A stretch of 64,000 nt of DNA. Origin: an uncultured Pelagibacteraceae bacterium (GTDB lineage Bacteria; Pseudomonadota; Alphaproteobacteria; Pelagibacterales; Pelagibacteraceae). Where the stretch lies: positions 124,001 through 188,000 of the forward strand of contig CACNSD010000001.1 of assembly GCA_902623075.1 (NCBI GenBank). Direction: 5' to 3'. The stretch's first letter is position 1, and every line of letters begins with the position of its first letter. Shown here one piece after another: positions 15,998 through 24,007 of this stretch. Under the pieces are notes generated by a model, which was not told the DNA's origin, did no database searches, and saw only the letters and a list, made by a program, of their open reading frames with translations. The position numbers were made by a program, and so were the translations under genes.

Positions 15998-17348
15998 TGA
16001 ATTTGACTATACTAAACTAAAACATGTTACTTCTGTTGATCAATCTGACAGAGAAGTACCATATAATTTAAGACAAAGTGGGCCAACAAAAGTTGAAATG
16101 TTAATTTCAACAAGGGTAAGAAAGTCACCTTATTGGCATTTATCGATGCAGGCAGGTTGTTGGAGAGCAACTGTATATAATCGAATTTATCATCCTAGAG
16201 GTTATGTAAAACCTGAAGATGGTGGAGCAATGGTTGAGTACGACGCAATCGTTAACCATGTAACAATGTGGAATGTAGCTGTTGAAAGACAAATAAGAGT
16301 AAAAGGTCCAGATGCAGAAAAATTTACTGACTACGTAATAACAAGAGATGCAACAAAAATTTCTCCAATGAGAGCAAGATATGTTATCTTGTGTAATGCT
16401 TACGGAGGAGTTTTAAATGATCCAATTCTTTTAAGAATTTCAAAAGACGAATTTTGGTTTTCATTATCAGACTCTGATATTGGAATGTATTTACAAGGTG
16501 TAAATGCAGATGGAAGATTTAATTGTACAATTGAAGAAATTGATGCATGTCCAGTCCAAATTCAAGGCCCTAAATCAAAAGCTTTAATGAAAGACCTTTG
16601 TGGGGACCAAGTTGATTTTGACAATATGCCTTTTTATGGATTAGCAGAGGCAACAATAGGAGGAAGAAGTTGTGTAATTTCTCAATCTGGTTTTTCAGGC
16701 GAAGCTGGTTATGAAATATACTTGAGGAACGCTACATTGTATGCTGAAGATATGTGGAATGCGGTACTAGATGCAGGAAAAAAACATAACTTGATGGTTA
16801 TTGCGCCTGCACACCATAGAAGAATACAAGCTGGTATTCTTTCTTGGGGACAAGACATGGATCAACAACATAATCCATTTCAATGTAATTTAGGTTATCA
16901 AGTTTCATTATCTGGTAAAGGTGAATGGAATAAAAAAGCTGATTATGTTGGTAAAGCTGCTTTGGAGAAAATGGGAGCAGATATAAAAGCTGGAAAAAAA
17001 CCATATAAACTTCAATTAGTTGGAATGGAATTGGGCGGTAAACCAATTGATGATTATGCGCCTGACTTCTGGCTAGTATCACCAGAAAGTGGTGGAGATC
17101 CAGTTGGATTTATTACCTCACCTTGGTGGCATCCAGAAAAGAAAACAAACATTGCTATGGGATACGTTCCATTTGATGGGACTTTAAACACTAATGGATT
17201 TCCAAAAGGAAAAGTTGGGACTAAATATAAAGTTCATCTTCCAGAAAAATACTCAGATACTGCTGGAACTCCTGTAGATGCTGTAGTTGTGGATATTCCG
17301 TTCAAAGAATCTTTCAACGCAAATACAAGAGAAGTTGTAAAAGGCTAA
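15990..17348 (+). CDS. DmdA-like / GcvT-family tetrahydrofolate-dependent demethylase
   Basis: 452 aa. The GcvT (aminomethyltransferase) folate-binding fold is clear: MWNVAVERQIRVKGPDAEKF, GGVLNDPILLRISKDEFWFSL, VQIQGPKSKALM, SGFSGEAGYEIYLRN and IQAGILSWGQDMDQQHNPF. These segments match the order in the DMSP demethylase DmdA, including a DmdA-like GxLSxGxDM block. It is about 80 residues longer than DmdA (near 370), with an N-terminal extension and C-terminal insertions, so I place it in a neighbouring clade rather than call it DmdA. Its substrate is probably the compound imported by the upstream ABC system. The downstream hairpin at 17354-17381 ends the operon. Confidence 0.7.
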   Translation: MSNEFDYTKLKHVTSVDQSDREVPYNLRQSGPTKVEMLISTRVRKSPYWHLSMQAGCWRATVYNRIYHPRGYVKPEDGGAMVEYDAIVNHVTMWNVAVERQIRVKGPDAEKFTDYVITRDATKISPMRARYVILCNAYGGVLNDPILLRISKDEFWFSLSDSDIGMYLQGVNADGRFNCTIEEIDACPVQIQGPKSKALMKDLCGDQVDFDNMPFYGLAEATIGGRSCVISQSGFSGEAGYEIYLRNATLYAEDMWNAVLDAGKKHNLMVIAPAHHRRIQAGILSWGQDMDQQHNPFQCNLGYQVSLSGKGEWNKKADYVGKAALEKMGADIKAGKKPYKLQLVGMELGGKPIDDYAPDFWLVSPESGGDPVGFITSPWWHPEKKTNIAMGYVPFDGTLNTNGFPKGKVGTKYKVHLPEKYSDTAGTPVDAVVVDIPFKESFNANTREVVKG

Positions 17349-17353
17349 AATTT

Positions 17354-17381
17354 AAAGGGGAGCTATGTTTTGCTCCCCTTT
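17354..17381 (+). terminator. Terminator hairpin after the DmdA-like gene
   Basis: The arm AAAGGGGAGC and its exact complement GCTCCCCTTT enclose an 8-base loop (TATGTTTT). The stem starts 6 bp after the stop at 17348. The T run is only three bases long, so termination may be partial. A small membrane ORF starts 9 bp later. Confidence 0.65.
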
Positions 17382-17389
17382 CCAATCAA

Positions 17390-17500
17390 ATGACTAAAAG
17401 TTTTTTAATAGCAGTTTGCATTATTATTGCTATTGCTTTAATAGTATTTCCATTAATTGTTTCTTATAAGGCACAAAAAAATAAAAATAAAAAAAATTAA
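17390..17500 (+). CDS. 36-residue single-span membrane peptide
   Basis: Translated by hand: MTKSFLIAVCIIIAIALIVF, then a short basic tail ending in KNKNKKN. It is one hydrophobic helix with positively charged residues at the C-terminal end. The TAA stop overlaps the next ATG (TAATG at 17498-17502), a common coupling arrangement and the main reason to believe it is translated. It has no recognised family. It may be an accessory to the YIP1-type membrane protein that follows. Confidence 0.5.
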   Translation: MTKSFLIAVCIIIAIALIVFPLIVSYKAQKNKNKKN

Positions 17501-18045
17501 TGTTTGCTGAATTTTTAAATATAATTTTTAAGTCAATAAAATTAGATAAGACTCTATATTCAGATAATAAAAACTTTGGAGAAGCATCTTTATACTTTGC
17601 TGGGATTATAATGATCTTAGATGGTATCGCTGGAGCAGTAGCTGCGAATACCATTATTAAAACAGCGATTGCAATGTCTGGTTTAACTGCAATTGTAACT
17701 TGGTTGATATGGGCAATTTTTATTTTTGTAATTGGAGTTAAATTATTTCCTGATAAACAAACTAAAGTTTCTTTTAAAAAAGTTTTAACAGCAGTAGGTT
17801 TTGCACATGCTCCTGGTTTATTAAGATTTTTTGCTGTCACACCAGATTTAATGATCCCGATAATATTTCTTACCCAGTTTTGGATATTTGCAGGATTAAT
17901 TATTTCAACTAAGCAAATACTAAGTTTAAAATCTAATTTTAAATCTTTTGGAATTGTACTTTTATCCTTTTTAATTATTGCATTTTTATCTATCTCATTT
18001 GTGATGAGTAGAATGAATATGCTTCCAGTAAGTCAAATCAGTTAA
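17500..18045 (+). CDS. YIP1-family integral membrane protein
   Basis: 181 aa with about five membrane helices. The layout (amphipathic N-terminus FLNIIFKSIKLDKTLY, then helices beginning ASLYFAGIIMILDGIAGAVA, WLIWAIFIFVIGVKLF, a FKKVLTAVGFAHAPGLLRFF segment and IFLTQFWIFAGLIIS) matches Yip1-domain proteins, where the 'gyA..p......p' block is typical. Function in bacteria is unknown. It is translationally coupled to the 36-residue peptide before it and converges with the small CxxC gene on the other strand, overlapping it by 4 bp. Confidence 0.7.
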   Translation: MFAEFLNIIFKSIKLDKTLYSDNKNFGEASLYFAGIIMILDGIAGAVAANTIIKTAIAMSGLTAIVTWLIWAIFIFVIGVKLFPDKQTKVSFKKVLTAVGFAHAPGLLRFFAVTPDLMIPIIFLTQFWIFAGLIISTKQILSLKSNFKSFGIVLLSFLIIAFLSISFVMSRMNMLPVSQIS

Positions 18046-18209
18046 AGTGGAAATATAGTCTTAGATACTCTACAAGATTTACATAATTTAAACCCAGTAA
18101 GAATTAAATTTTGAGTAACACTCTCGTCTTCCTCTTTGCATTCATCACAAATATTGTTTAATTCTTCAGTATCTACTTTTAGATTTTTTTCATCAATTTT
18201 ATCAATCAT
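18042..18209 (-). CDS. Small two-CxxC (zinc-ribbon-like) protein
   Basis: 55 aa, translated by hand from the ATG at 18209. It contains CDEC at residues 21-24 and CKSC at 43-46, the spacing of a small zinc ribbon, with an acidic N-terminal half. Its start lies 8 bp inside the end of the DUF3726 gene, so it is the last member of the four-gene minus-strand operon. The stop overlaps the convergent YIP1-type gene by 3-4 bp. No family is recognised. Metal binding is inferred from the cysteine pairs only. Confidence 0.6.
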   Translation of the reverse strand: MIDKIDEKNLKVDTEELNNICDECKEEDESVTQNLILTGFKLCKSCRVSKTIFPL

Positions 18210-18813
18210 TATCTGTCAAACCAGCACCTGCAGCACCCTCTTTTAAACTGTCACTCTCTTCAACAAAAGTTTCTTCGGATAACTTGTATAAATTATTCCA
18301 TTCGCCATCTGTAAAGTTATCTTCATTTTCAAGTAGATAAACCTCAATTGTATTCGCTATCTTTGGAAATTCTTGATCAATAAAATTTGAAATAATATTT
18401 ATATTTAGATTTAATAATATTTTTTTTTCATCTATTTTTACATTAATTTTTCTTCCAATAATTTCTGAAGAACGACTTACGAAGGAAACGAAAATTATTG
18501 GATAAGCAACATTTTTAAACTCAATTTTTTTTAATTTTTCTAAAACATTTATTTGATCTAAAAAACTAACACCTAAAGTAATTGGACAGTAAGGATTATT
18601 TGTTGAAGAATTATTTTCACCAATTAAATTTAAATTTTCAAATTTACTTTTATTTTTTTGATTAAAATATTCATTAAGGTGCTTAATACCCGGTAAACTA
18701 AATAGCTCTAGCAATCTTATGCTTTTTCCTGTTTCCTCAGAAACTCCCCAAGAATATCCTGCTGCCTTTGAAGCTCTTTTAACAGTAGTTTCAATTTCAC
18801 TCAGTGATTTCAT
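18202..18813 (-). CDS. DUF3726 family protein
   Basis: 203 aa. The N-terminus (MKSLSEIETTVKRASKAAGYSWGVSEETGKSIRLLE) is the characteristic opening of DUF3726, in which 'sLsEie...kAarGaGlsWGlAEEagkAvrwL' recurs. The C-terminal half is acidic and ends in SLKEGAAGAGLTDND, another family trait (GAGAGLTDND-like ends). Biochemical function is unknown. It follows the 553-residue unknown gene by 2 bp and runs into the small CxxC gene, so the products probably act together. Confidence 0.75.
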   Translation of the reverse strand: MKSLSEIETTVKRASKAAGYSWGVSEETGKSIRLLELFSLPGIKHLNEYFNQKNKSKFENLNLIGENNSSTNNPYCPITLGVSFLDQINVLEKLKKIEFKNVAYPIIFVSFVSRSSEIIGRKINVKIDEKKILLNLNINIISNFIDQEFPKIANTIEVYLLENEDNFTDGEWNNLYKLSEETFVEESDSLKEGAAGAGLTDND

Positions 18814-18815
18814 TA

Positions 18816-20477
18816 TTAAATATTGGTTTTATATACCCATTGCTCATCATAACTTTTTAACTCATTTGGAAGTGGAGCTCCTTGAAACATGCAAATTCTT
18901 AACCACTTGTCAGATCGCGGATCAAATTTTAATGCCCCAAAAAAAGACAATTTTAGTCTAAGCATATCAATTGGCATTAAATCTTTACCAATTGTATTAT
19001 CTTGTATTTCTGAATAAGGAAATTTTTCTACAATAAATGCCCTCCTTACGACATGTCTTAATTCAGAATTTGATGTTAAAAATTCAGCAATAGTTAAACT
19101 ATTTTTTGAGACTAATAATTTGTCATAAAGTTTTTTTATATCTCTAGCTATTGCTAAAGGCTGTTCTAATTCTGATCCATGTTCCTCAAAACGATCAGCT
19201 AATCTAGGTTCTTCTTTATTTTTTGAAATAAACCAAAAGTTTTTATTATTTTCTTTTTTTTCAAAATTAATATCTAAAATGTTTGGATACTTTGCTTCGA
19301 TGATATTACGTAATTCTTCAACTTTTCTATGAGTTGGAATATTAAAATATTTTTCTTCATCTGAGCTCATTTCTTTTACCAAAGGATTTATAATATTATT
19401 ATAGGGTTCCATCATTATTGAAACAATGTACTCAATACATTCCTCGCAAGCATTATCCTCCAACCATTGATATAATTTGTTAAAAGGATATTCGATCTCA
19501 AAATTAAAATCTTTGTTTATAAAGTTTAAAAATTTTTCAACATCTTCTAGTAATGATGTGATTTTTCTTTGCTGATATTCACTATCAGTATTCCAGCTTG
19601 TAATATTTTTTAAAGATTTTTTTACACAATCAATAAACAAATCACTATCTTGACTTTCTACATCTTTGATTTCTCTAATTTTCTTAAGTGCTTTTTCTCT
19701 ACTTAAAATCCAATTATTTAATAGAGTTGGATGATTAACTATAAATGGAGCCATTCCTAAGCCTGTAGAATTACCTATTCCCAAATTTTTACAAATATTA
19801 TCATCTAACTTAACAGCTGTTTTTGGATTTTTATGATAAGCAACATGATTAACTTGATCAAAAGTAAACTGCCTTACCAAATAAACTAACATCATTTCTA
19901 ATCTGAAAGGACCATTAATTTCCTCACGATTTTTAATTCTAAATCGATCGGCAAGACCAAATTTACCTGAGCCATATACTGCTGTAGTCCTATATAAATA
20001 GCCTACTTTTGATAATAAGTTTAAATCTGGCTGCTGTCCTTTACTCAACCTTTCAACTACGTGATTATAAATTCTTATTGATTTGTTTGCTCTAGATAAA
20101 GTTAATTCTTTATATGAAAGTCTTCCAACTTCTTGTTTGGGAACCTCATTTTTTAATCTTTCAATATCTTTCTTAGTTGGGACTCCATCGTGTAATGTAA
20201 ATGCAGCATCCCATTTTGTTGCAATAACTCTATCTGATCTTTCTTCATCTTTGATTTCATTTGCAAAACAAACTAAAGAATAAACTCTTTTATTTTTTTT
20301 AAATGAATATACAGCTTCTCCAAAACCATTTTCATTTAAATTAAATAAATCTCTTTTATATTCCCACTCTTTAAATTCATTAAGAAAACTTCTTAAAAAA
20401 GATAATTTTGATTGATGAAAAGATCCTAGTCTTGATAATTTCATTATCTCGTTTGGGTCTCTTAATTCAACTTTCAT
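18816..20477 (-). CDS. Conserved-looking protein of unknown function, 553 aa
   Basis: I do not recognise the family. The protein is soluble-looking with no signal peptide or membrane span. It has an aromatic, charged composition with blocks that look conserved: ATKWDAAFTLHDGVPTKKDI, RLSYKELTLSRANKSIRIYN, YLYRTTAVYGSGKFGLADR and GNSTGLGMAPFIVNHPTLLN. A cysteine pair, NACEEC, lies near residue 347. The start is 2 bp after the dipeptidase-like stop and the stop 2 bp before the DUF3726 gene. Always-adjacent transcription suggests a joint function with those two. A role in betaine/dimethylglycine metabolism is possible from the wider region but unproven. Confidence 0.7.
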   Translation of the reverse strand: MKVELRDPNEIMKLSRLGSFHQSKLSFLRSFLNEFKEWEYKRDLFNLNENGFGEAVYSFKKNKRVYSLVCFANEIKDEERSDRVIATKWDAAFTLHDGVPTKKDIERLKNEVPKQEVGRLSYKELTLSRANKSIRIYNHVVERLSKGQQPDLNLLSKVGYLYRTTAVYGSGKFGLADRFRIKNREEINGPFRLEMMLVYLVRQFTFDQVNHVAYHKNPKTAVKLDDNICKNLGIGNSTGLGMAPFIVNHPTLLNNWILSREKALKKIREIKDVESQDSDLFIDCVKKSLKNITSWNTDSEYQQRKITSLLEDVEKFLNFINKDFNFEIEYPFNKLYQWLEDNACEECIEYIVSIMMEPYNNIINPLVKEMSSDEEKYFNIPTHRKVEELRNIIEAKYPNILDINFEKKENNKNFWFISKNKEEPRLADRFEEHGSELEQPLAIARDIKKLYDKLLVSKNSLTIAEFLTSNSELRHVVRRAFIVEKFPYSEIQDNTIGKDLMPIDMLRLKLSFFGALKFDPRSDKWLRICMFQGAPLPNELKSYDEQWVYKTNI

Positions 20478-20479
20478 AA

Positions 20480-21445
20480 TTAAATTGATTTATAAAAATT
20501 GTACCAGTTATTTCCAAGTATTCCATGTGTCTCAGCATCTGAAAACCCTGCTTCTTTAAGACCTTTTTCAATATTTGAGAACCCTCTAGCGTCAAGAAAC
20601 CAGTCAGGTTGCTTTGGAAAACCAGGTTTATTTTTTGACCCTTCTCCATAATTTTTACTTTTTGACCAAGAACCATTTCTCATCCATTCAACGACAGTAT
20701 CTGGATGATCTAAACATAGATCAGAACCTATTCCAATTTTTGTTACATCCATTATTTCGGCTGTTCTTGCTATCATCTCGCAAAAGCTCTCAAGTTTGCA
20801 ATTTGAATTATTTTTCAAATGATGGGGATACAATGACAAACCCAACATTCCACCGCTATCACTCAAAGTTTTTAACAATTCGGACGATTTATTTCTTTTT
20901 GCTGCATGCCAAAAGCTAGGATTTGCATGAGTAATCGCAATTGGTTTATCACTTAGCTCAATTGCATCGAGTGTACTTTTTTCTGCAGAATGTGACATGT
21001 CAACTACAAGACCAACTCTATTCATTTCCCTTATTACCTCACGACCAAAATTTGTAACACCGCTATCTACTTTTTCATAACATCCAGTTGCTAGTAATGA
21101 TTGATTATTATAAGTAAGTTGCATAAATCTACATCCTAATTGATGGACCTTTTCTACAAGATATATATCATCTTCAATTGGTGAACAGTTTTGAAAACCA
21201 AAGAATATAGCTGTTTTGTTTTCTTTGTTTGCTTTTTCAATATCTTTAAAATTTTTACCAGGAAAAATTAAATCAGAGTTTTCATGAAATAATTTTTCCC
21301 ATTTTTTAATTTCAAGTTGCAATTCATCAAAATCTTCATGATAAACAATAGTGACGTGTACAGCATCTAGACCGGCTGATCTGTTAATCTCAAAGATTTT
21401 CCTTGACCAATTACAGTATTGAAGATTATCAATTTTATAATTCAT
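20480..21445 (-). CDS. M19 membrane-dipeptidase-like protein lacking the HxD metal motif
   Basis: 321 aa from the ATG at 21445; an in-frame TTG at 21466 is less likely. The renal dipeptidase fold is supported by FFGFQNCSPIEDD (bridging glutamate), VVDMSHSAEKSTLDAI and ITHANPSFW (two metal histidines), and IGIGSDLCLD (distal aspartate). The N-terminal HxD metal pair normally found as 'DGHxD' is missing: the protein begins MNYKIDNLQYCNWSRKIFE. I recall dipeptidase homologues with the same DxLQxxNW start next to Pseudomonas betaine/dimethylglycine genes. The reaction may therefore differ from dipeptide hydrolysis. It is the first gene of the four-gene minus operon. Confidence 0.75.
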   Translation of the reverse strand: MNYKIDNLQYCNWSRKIFEINRSAGLDAVHVTIVYHEDFDELQLEIKKWEKLFHENSDLIFPGKNFKDIEKANKENKTAIFFGFQNCSPIEDDIYLVEKVHQLGCRFMQLTYNNQSLLATGCYEKVDSGVTNFGREVIREMNRVGLVVDMSHSAEKSTLDAIELSDKPIAITHANPSFWHAAKRNKSSELLKTLSDSGGMLGLSLYPHHLKNNSNCKLESFCEMIARTAEIMDVTKIGIGSDLCLDHPDTVVEWMRNGSWSKSKNYGEGSKNKPGFPKQPDWFLDARGFSNIEKGLKEAGFSDAETHGILGNNWYNFYKSI

Positions 21446-21538
21446 AGAATACTTAACTCTAATCAATATGTATTTAAATACTATTAATTTTATTGAAATT
21501 TTAAAATAATTTTGAAATAAATAAATTGATCTATTTTC

Positions 21539-22030
21539 ATGAAAAAAAATAATAAATTAAAAGTTTCAATTATTATGGGAAGTCAATCTGACTATAGAAT
21601 AATGAAACTTGCAGAAAAAACCCTTAAAAAAATTGGGGTTTCATTTGAAACAAAAATTATATCTGCTCATAGAACACCGCAAAGAATGTATAAATATGCC
21701 ACAAAAGTTGAGCAAAATCATATAGGGGTAATAATTGCAGGTGCGGGTGGATCAGCTCATCTTCCAGGGATGATAGCAGCTCTAACGCATGTACCGGTTC
21801 TTGGAGTTCCTGTTGAAAGTAAAAAACTTAAAGGTTTAGACAGTTTGTTATCAATCGCACAAATGCCTAAAGGAATACCTGTTGGAACTCTTGCCATAGG
21901 AGAAGATGGTGCAATTAATGCTGCTTTATTAGCGGCGTCGATAATTGCTAGTAATAATTCAAATGTTCGTAAAAAACTTAAAAATTTTAGAACCTCACAG
22001 ACTAAATTCATAAAAAAAACTCCAAAATAA
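21539..22030 (+). CDS. purE: N5-carboxyaminoimidazole ribonucleotide mutase
   Basis: 163 aa, normal PurE length. MGSQSDYRIM (nucleotide-phosphate loop), ISAHRTPQRMYKYA (catalytic histidine) and GVIIAGAGGSAHLPGMIAAL are the family signatures, followed by VPVESKKLKGLDSLLSIAQMPKGIPVGTLAI. It converts N5-CAIR to CAIR in de novo purine synthesis. The purK start follows with no gap (22030/22031), so the two act as a pair. The promoter must lie in the 93 bp shared with the divergent dipeptidase-like gene. Confidence 0.95.
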   Translation: MKKNNKLKVSIIMGSQSDYRIMKLAEKTLKKIGVSFETKIISAHRTPQRMYKYATKVEQNHIGVIIAGAGGSAHLPGMIAALTHVPVLGVPVESKKLKGLDSLLSIAQMPKGIPVGTLAIGEDGAINAALLAASIIASNNSNVRKKLKNFRTSQTKFIKKTPK

Positions 22031-23077
22031 ATGTCTGAAATTACTCTTGGTATCATTGGAGGTGGTCAACTTGGCAGTATGCTTGCAATAGCAGCTGAAA
22101 AATTAAATATTAAAACTGTTGTTTTTTCTGATGATATTGATGCACCAGCACAAAATTTTTGCAGACAATTTGTTACAGGAAGTTATGACAACAAAGAAAA
22201 AATATCAGAATTTATTAATCAAGTTGACTTAGTTACTTTTGAATTTGAAAATATACCATTTAAAACATTAAATGAAATTAACAAACTTAAACCTGTTTTA
22301 CCAAAACCTTCTGTTAATAGACTTGTTCAGCATCGATTAGCAGAAAAAGATTTTATTAATAAATTAAATATAAGAACAACCAGATATGTTTCGATTGAAA
22401 AAAAATCGGACTTAGATGCTCTTGAAGATTTTTTACCAGGTATTCTTAAAACAACCACTCTAGGGTACGATGGAAAAGGGCAATATCCAATAAAATCTAT
22501 CAATGAACTTAGTTCATTGAAGATAGATTTTTCAAAAGAATATATTCTTGAAAAATTGGTTAAATTAAAAAAAGAAATTTCAATTATCATCACAAGATTT
22601 AGCAACAACAAATATGAGATATACGAACCAATCGAAAATATACATGAGGACCAAATTTTAAAATATTCAAAAATTCCTGCCGAAATTAATGAAAAGATTT
22701 TTAATAAATCTAAAGACTGGGCAATGCTAATAGCTGAAGAACTAAAATATATTGGAACCTTGTGTGTAGAATTTTTTATTGATAGAAATGATAATCTTTA
22801 TGTTAATGAGATTGCTCCGAGAGTTCACAACTCAGGACATCTAACAATAAATGCTTTTAATGTAAGTCAATTTGAAAATCATGTGAGAGCCGTATGTGGT
22901 TTAGAACAAATTCCATTAATAAAAATATCTAATGCTAAAATGATGAATTTGCTAGGGAATCAAATTACACATTTTAGAAATATGGAAAAGTTTAATGACA
23001 ACGAATATTTCTTTGATTATTTAAAAAAAGAAGTTAAAGAAAAAAGAAAAATGGGACATATTACAACTTTAATATAA
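22031..23077 (+). CDS. purK: N5-carboxyaminoimidazole ribonucleotide synthase
   Basis: 348 aa, ATP-grasp enzyme. It opens with LGIIGGGQLGSMLAIAAEKL. It contains the ATP-grasp lysine segment (GILKTTTLGYDGKGQ near residue 140) and the metal/phosphate block ENEIAPRVHNSGH-like (VNEIAPRVHNSGHLTINAF) near residue 260. It makes N5-CAIR from AIR, bicarbonate and ATP, feeding PurE. Its stop is immediately followed by the GNAT gene ATG. Confidence 0.95.
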   Translation: MSEITLGIIGGGQLGSMLAIAAEKLNIKTVVFSDDIDAPAQNFCRQFVTGSYDNKEKISEFINQVDLVTFEFENIPFKTLNEINKLKPVLPKPSVNRLVQHRLAEKDFINKLNIRTTRYVSIEKKSDLDALEDFLPGILKTTTLGYDGKGQYPIKSINELSSLKIDFSKEYILEKLVKLKKEISIIITRFSNNKYEIYEPIENIHEDQILKYSKIPAEINEKIFNKSKDWAMLIAEELKYIGTLCVEFFIDRNDNLYVNEIAPRVHNSGHLTINAFNVSQFENHVRAVCGLEQIPLIKISNAKMMNLLGNQITHFRNMEKFNDNEYFFDYLKKEVKEKRKMGHITTLI

Positions 23078-23545
23078 ATGTTAAAATCTGTAGAAGGTAA
23101 TTTTGATAATCCTGAAGTTAATGAGCTTCTAATAAAACATTTTGTCGAACTTAGAGCTGCATCCCCAGAAGGGAGTGCTCACGTTCTGGATATACCTGGC
23201 TTAAGAGTATCTTCAATTAAATTTTGGAGTTTATGGAATGAAGAAAAATTGATTGGTTGTGGTGCTTTAAAATTCCTAGATAAAGAACATGGAGAATTTA
23301 AATCTATTAGAATTCATGATAATTTTAGAAACCAAGGCCATGGAATTAATGTAATCAATCATTTAATAAAAGAAGCTAAAAAACTTAAAATAAAAAGATT
23401 AAGTATTGAAACGGGTGCTGGTGATTTTTTTATACCTGCAAGAAAACTTTTCAAAAAAACAGGATTTACCCTGTGCGAACCTTTCGCGCATTATAAAGAG
23501 GACATTAATTCTGTTTATTTAACAATGCTTATTGAGGATAATTAA
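23078..23545 (+). CDS. GNAT-family N-acetyltransferase
   Basis: 155 aa. The acetyl-CoA loop is IRIHDNFRNQGHGINVINHLI (R/Q-x-x-G-x-G/A variant), followed by KIKRLSIETGAGDFFIPARKLFKKTGF, which places it close to the YsnE/PaiA-like group where 'ET...fxxAxxlYxxxGF' recurs. The N-terminal block SVEGNFDNPEVNELLIKHFVEL is also typical. The acceptor is unknown. The start is directly adjacent to purK, but purine relevance is doubtful. Confidence 0.85.
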   Translation: MLKSVEGNFDNPEVNELLIKHFVELRAASPEGSAHVLDIPGLRVSSIKFWSLWNEEKLIGCGALKFLDKEHGEFKSIRIHDNFRNQGHGINVINHLIKEAKKLKIKRLSIETGAGDFFIPARKLFKKTGFTLCEPFAHYKEDINSVYLTMLIEDN

Positions 23546-23663
23546 AAAAATTTATTTTTGATAATTGATCTATTTTGTTGACAAAACCCTATAAAATCTA
23601 AACAAAGCCACTATTACTTAATTATAAGTAATAATTAATATAACAAAATGTAAGAAGATAAAT

Positions 23664-23870
23664 ATGAGTCTACAAGGAAAAGTAAAGTGGTTCAATCCAA
23701 CCAAAGGTTTTGGTTTTATTGAAAGAGAAGATAAAGAAAAAGATGTGTTTGTACATGTTTCAGCAGTAAGAGATGCTGGTATGAACGGTTTAGATGAGGG
23801 TCAAGCTTTGACTTTCGATGTTGAAGATGGTCCCAAAGGTCCTTCAGCAGTTAACTTAAAAACTGCATAA
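23664..23870 (+). CDS. Cold-shock domain protein
   Basis: 68 aa, one cold-shock domain. RNP1 is KGFGFIERE and RNP2 is VFVHVSAV, the aromatic patches that bind single-stranded RNA/DNA. It begins [20 protein letters not shown]. Such proteins act as RNA chaperones. It stands alone with 118 bp upstream, enough for a promoter and a leader, and a long-loop inverted repeat downstream. It could be constitutive rather than cold-induced; the sequence does not tell. Confidence 0.95.
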   Translation: MSLQGKVKWFNPTKGFGFIEREDKEKDVFVHVSAVRDAGMNGLDEGQALTFDVEDGPKGPSAVNLKTA

Positions 23871-23882
23871 TTTCACACTTCC

Positions 23883-23933
23883 TATTGGCTGAAAATAAAT
23901 TTTATTATTAATAATTTTTTTATTCAGCCAATA
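23883..23933 (+). repeat. Inverted repeat downstream of the cold-shock gene
   Basis: The arm TATTGGCTGAA (23883-23893) is matched by TTCAGCCAATA (23923-23933) with a 29-base A/T loop. It begins 13 bp after the stop, so it may act as a transcript end or stability element. There is no adjacent T tract after the second arm, so a simple rho-independent terminator is uncertain. Confidence 0.5.
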
Positions 23934-24007
23934 CCAAATGTAAAAACAATCTTTAAACATAATTTTTTATTATAGTATTAAATAAAAATATATAAACTAA
24001 GCAATAT

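Noticed and set aside
15990-17348. Calling this gene dmdA
   Set aside because: The fold and blocks match, but the length (452 versus about 370 aa) and insertions put it outside the DmdA pattern I know.
23578-23595. TTGACA followed by TATAAA before the cold-shock gene
   Set aside because: The spacing is only 6 bp, too short for a sigma-70 promoter; the real promoter of the gene is not resolved.
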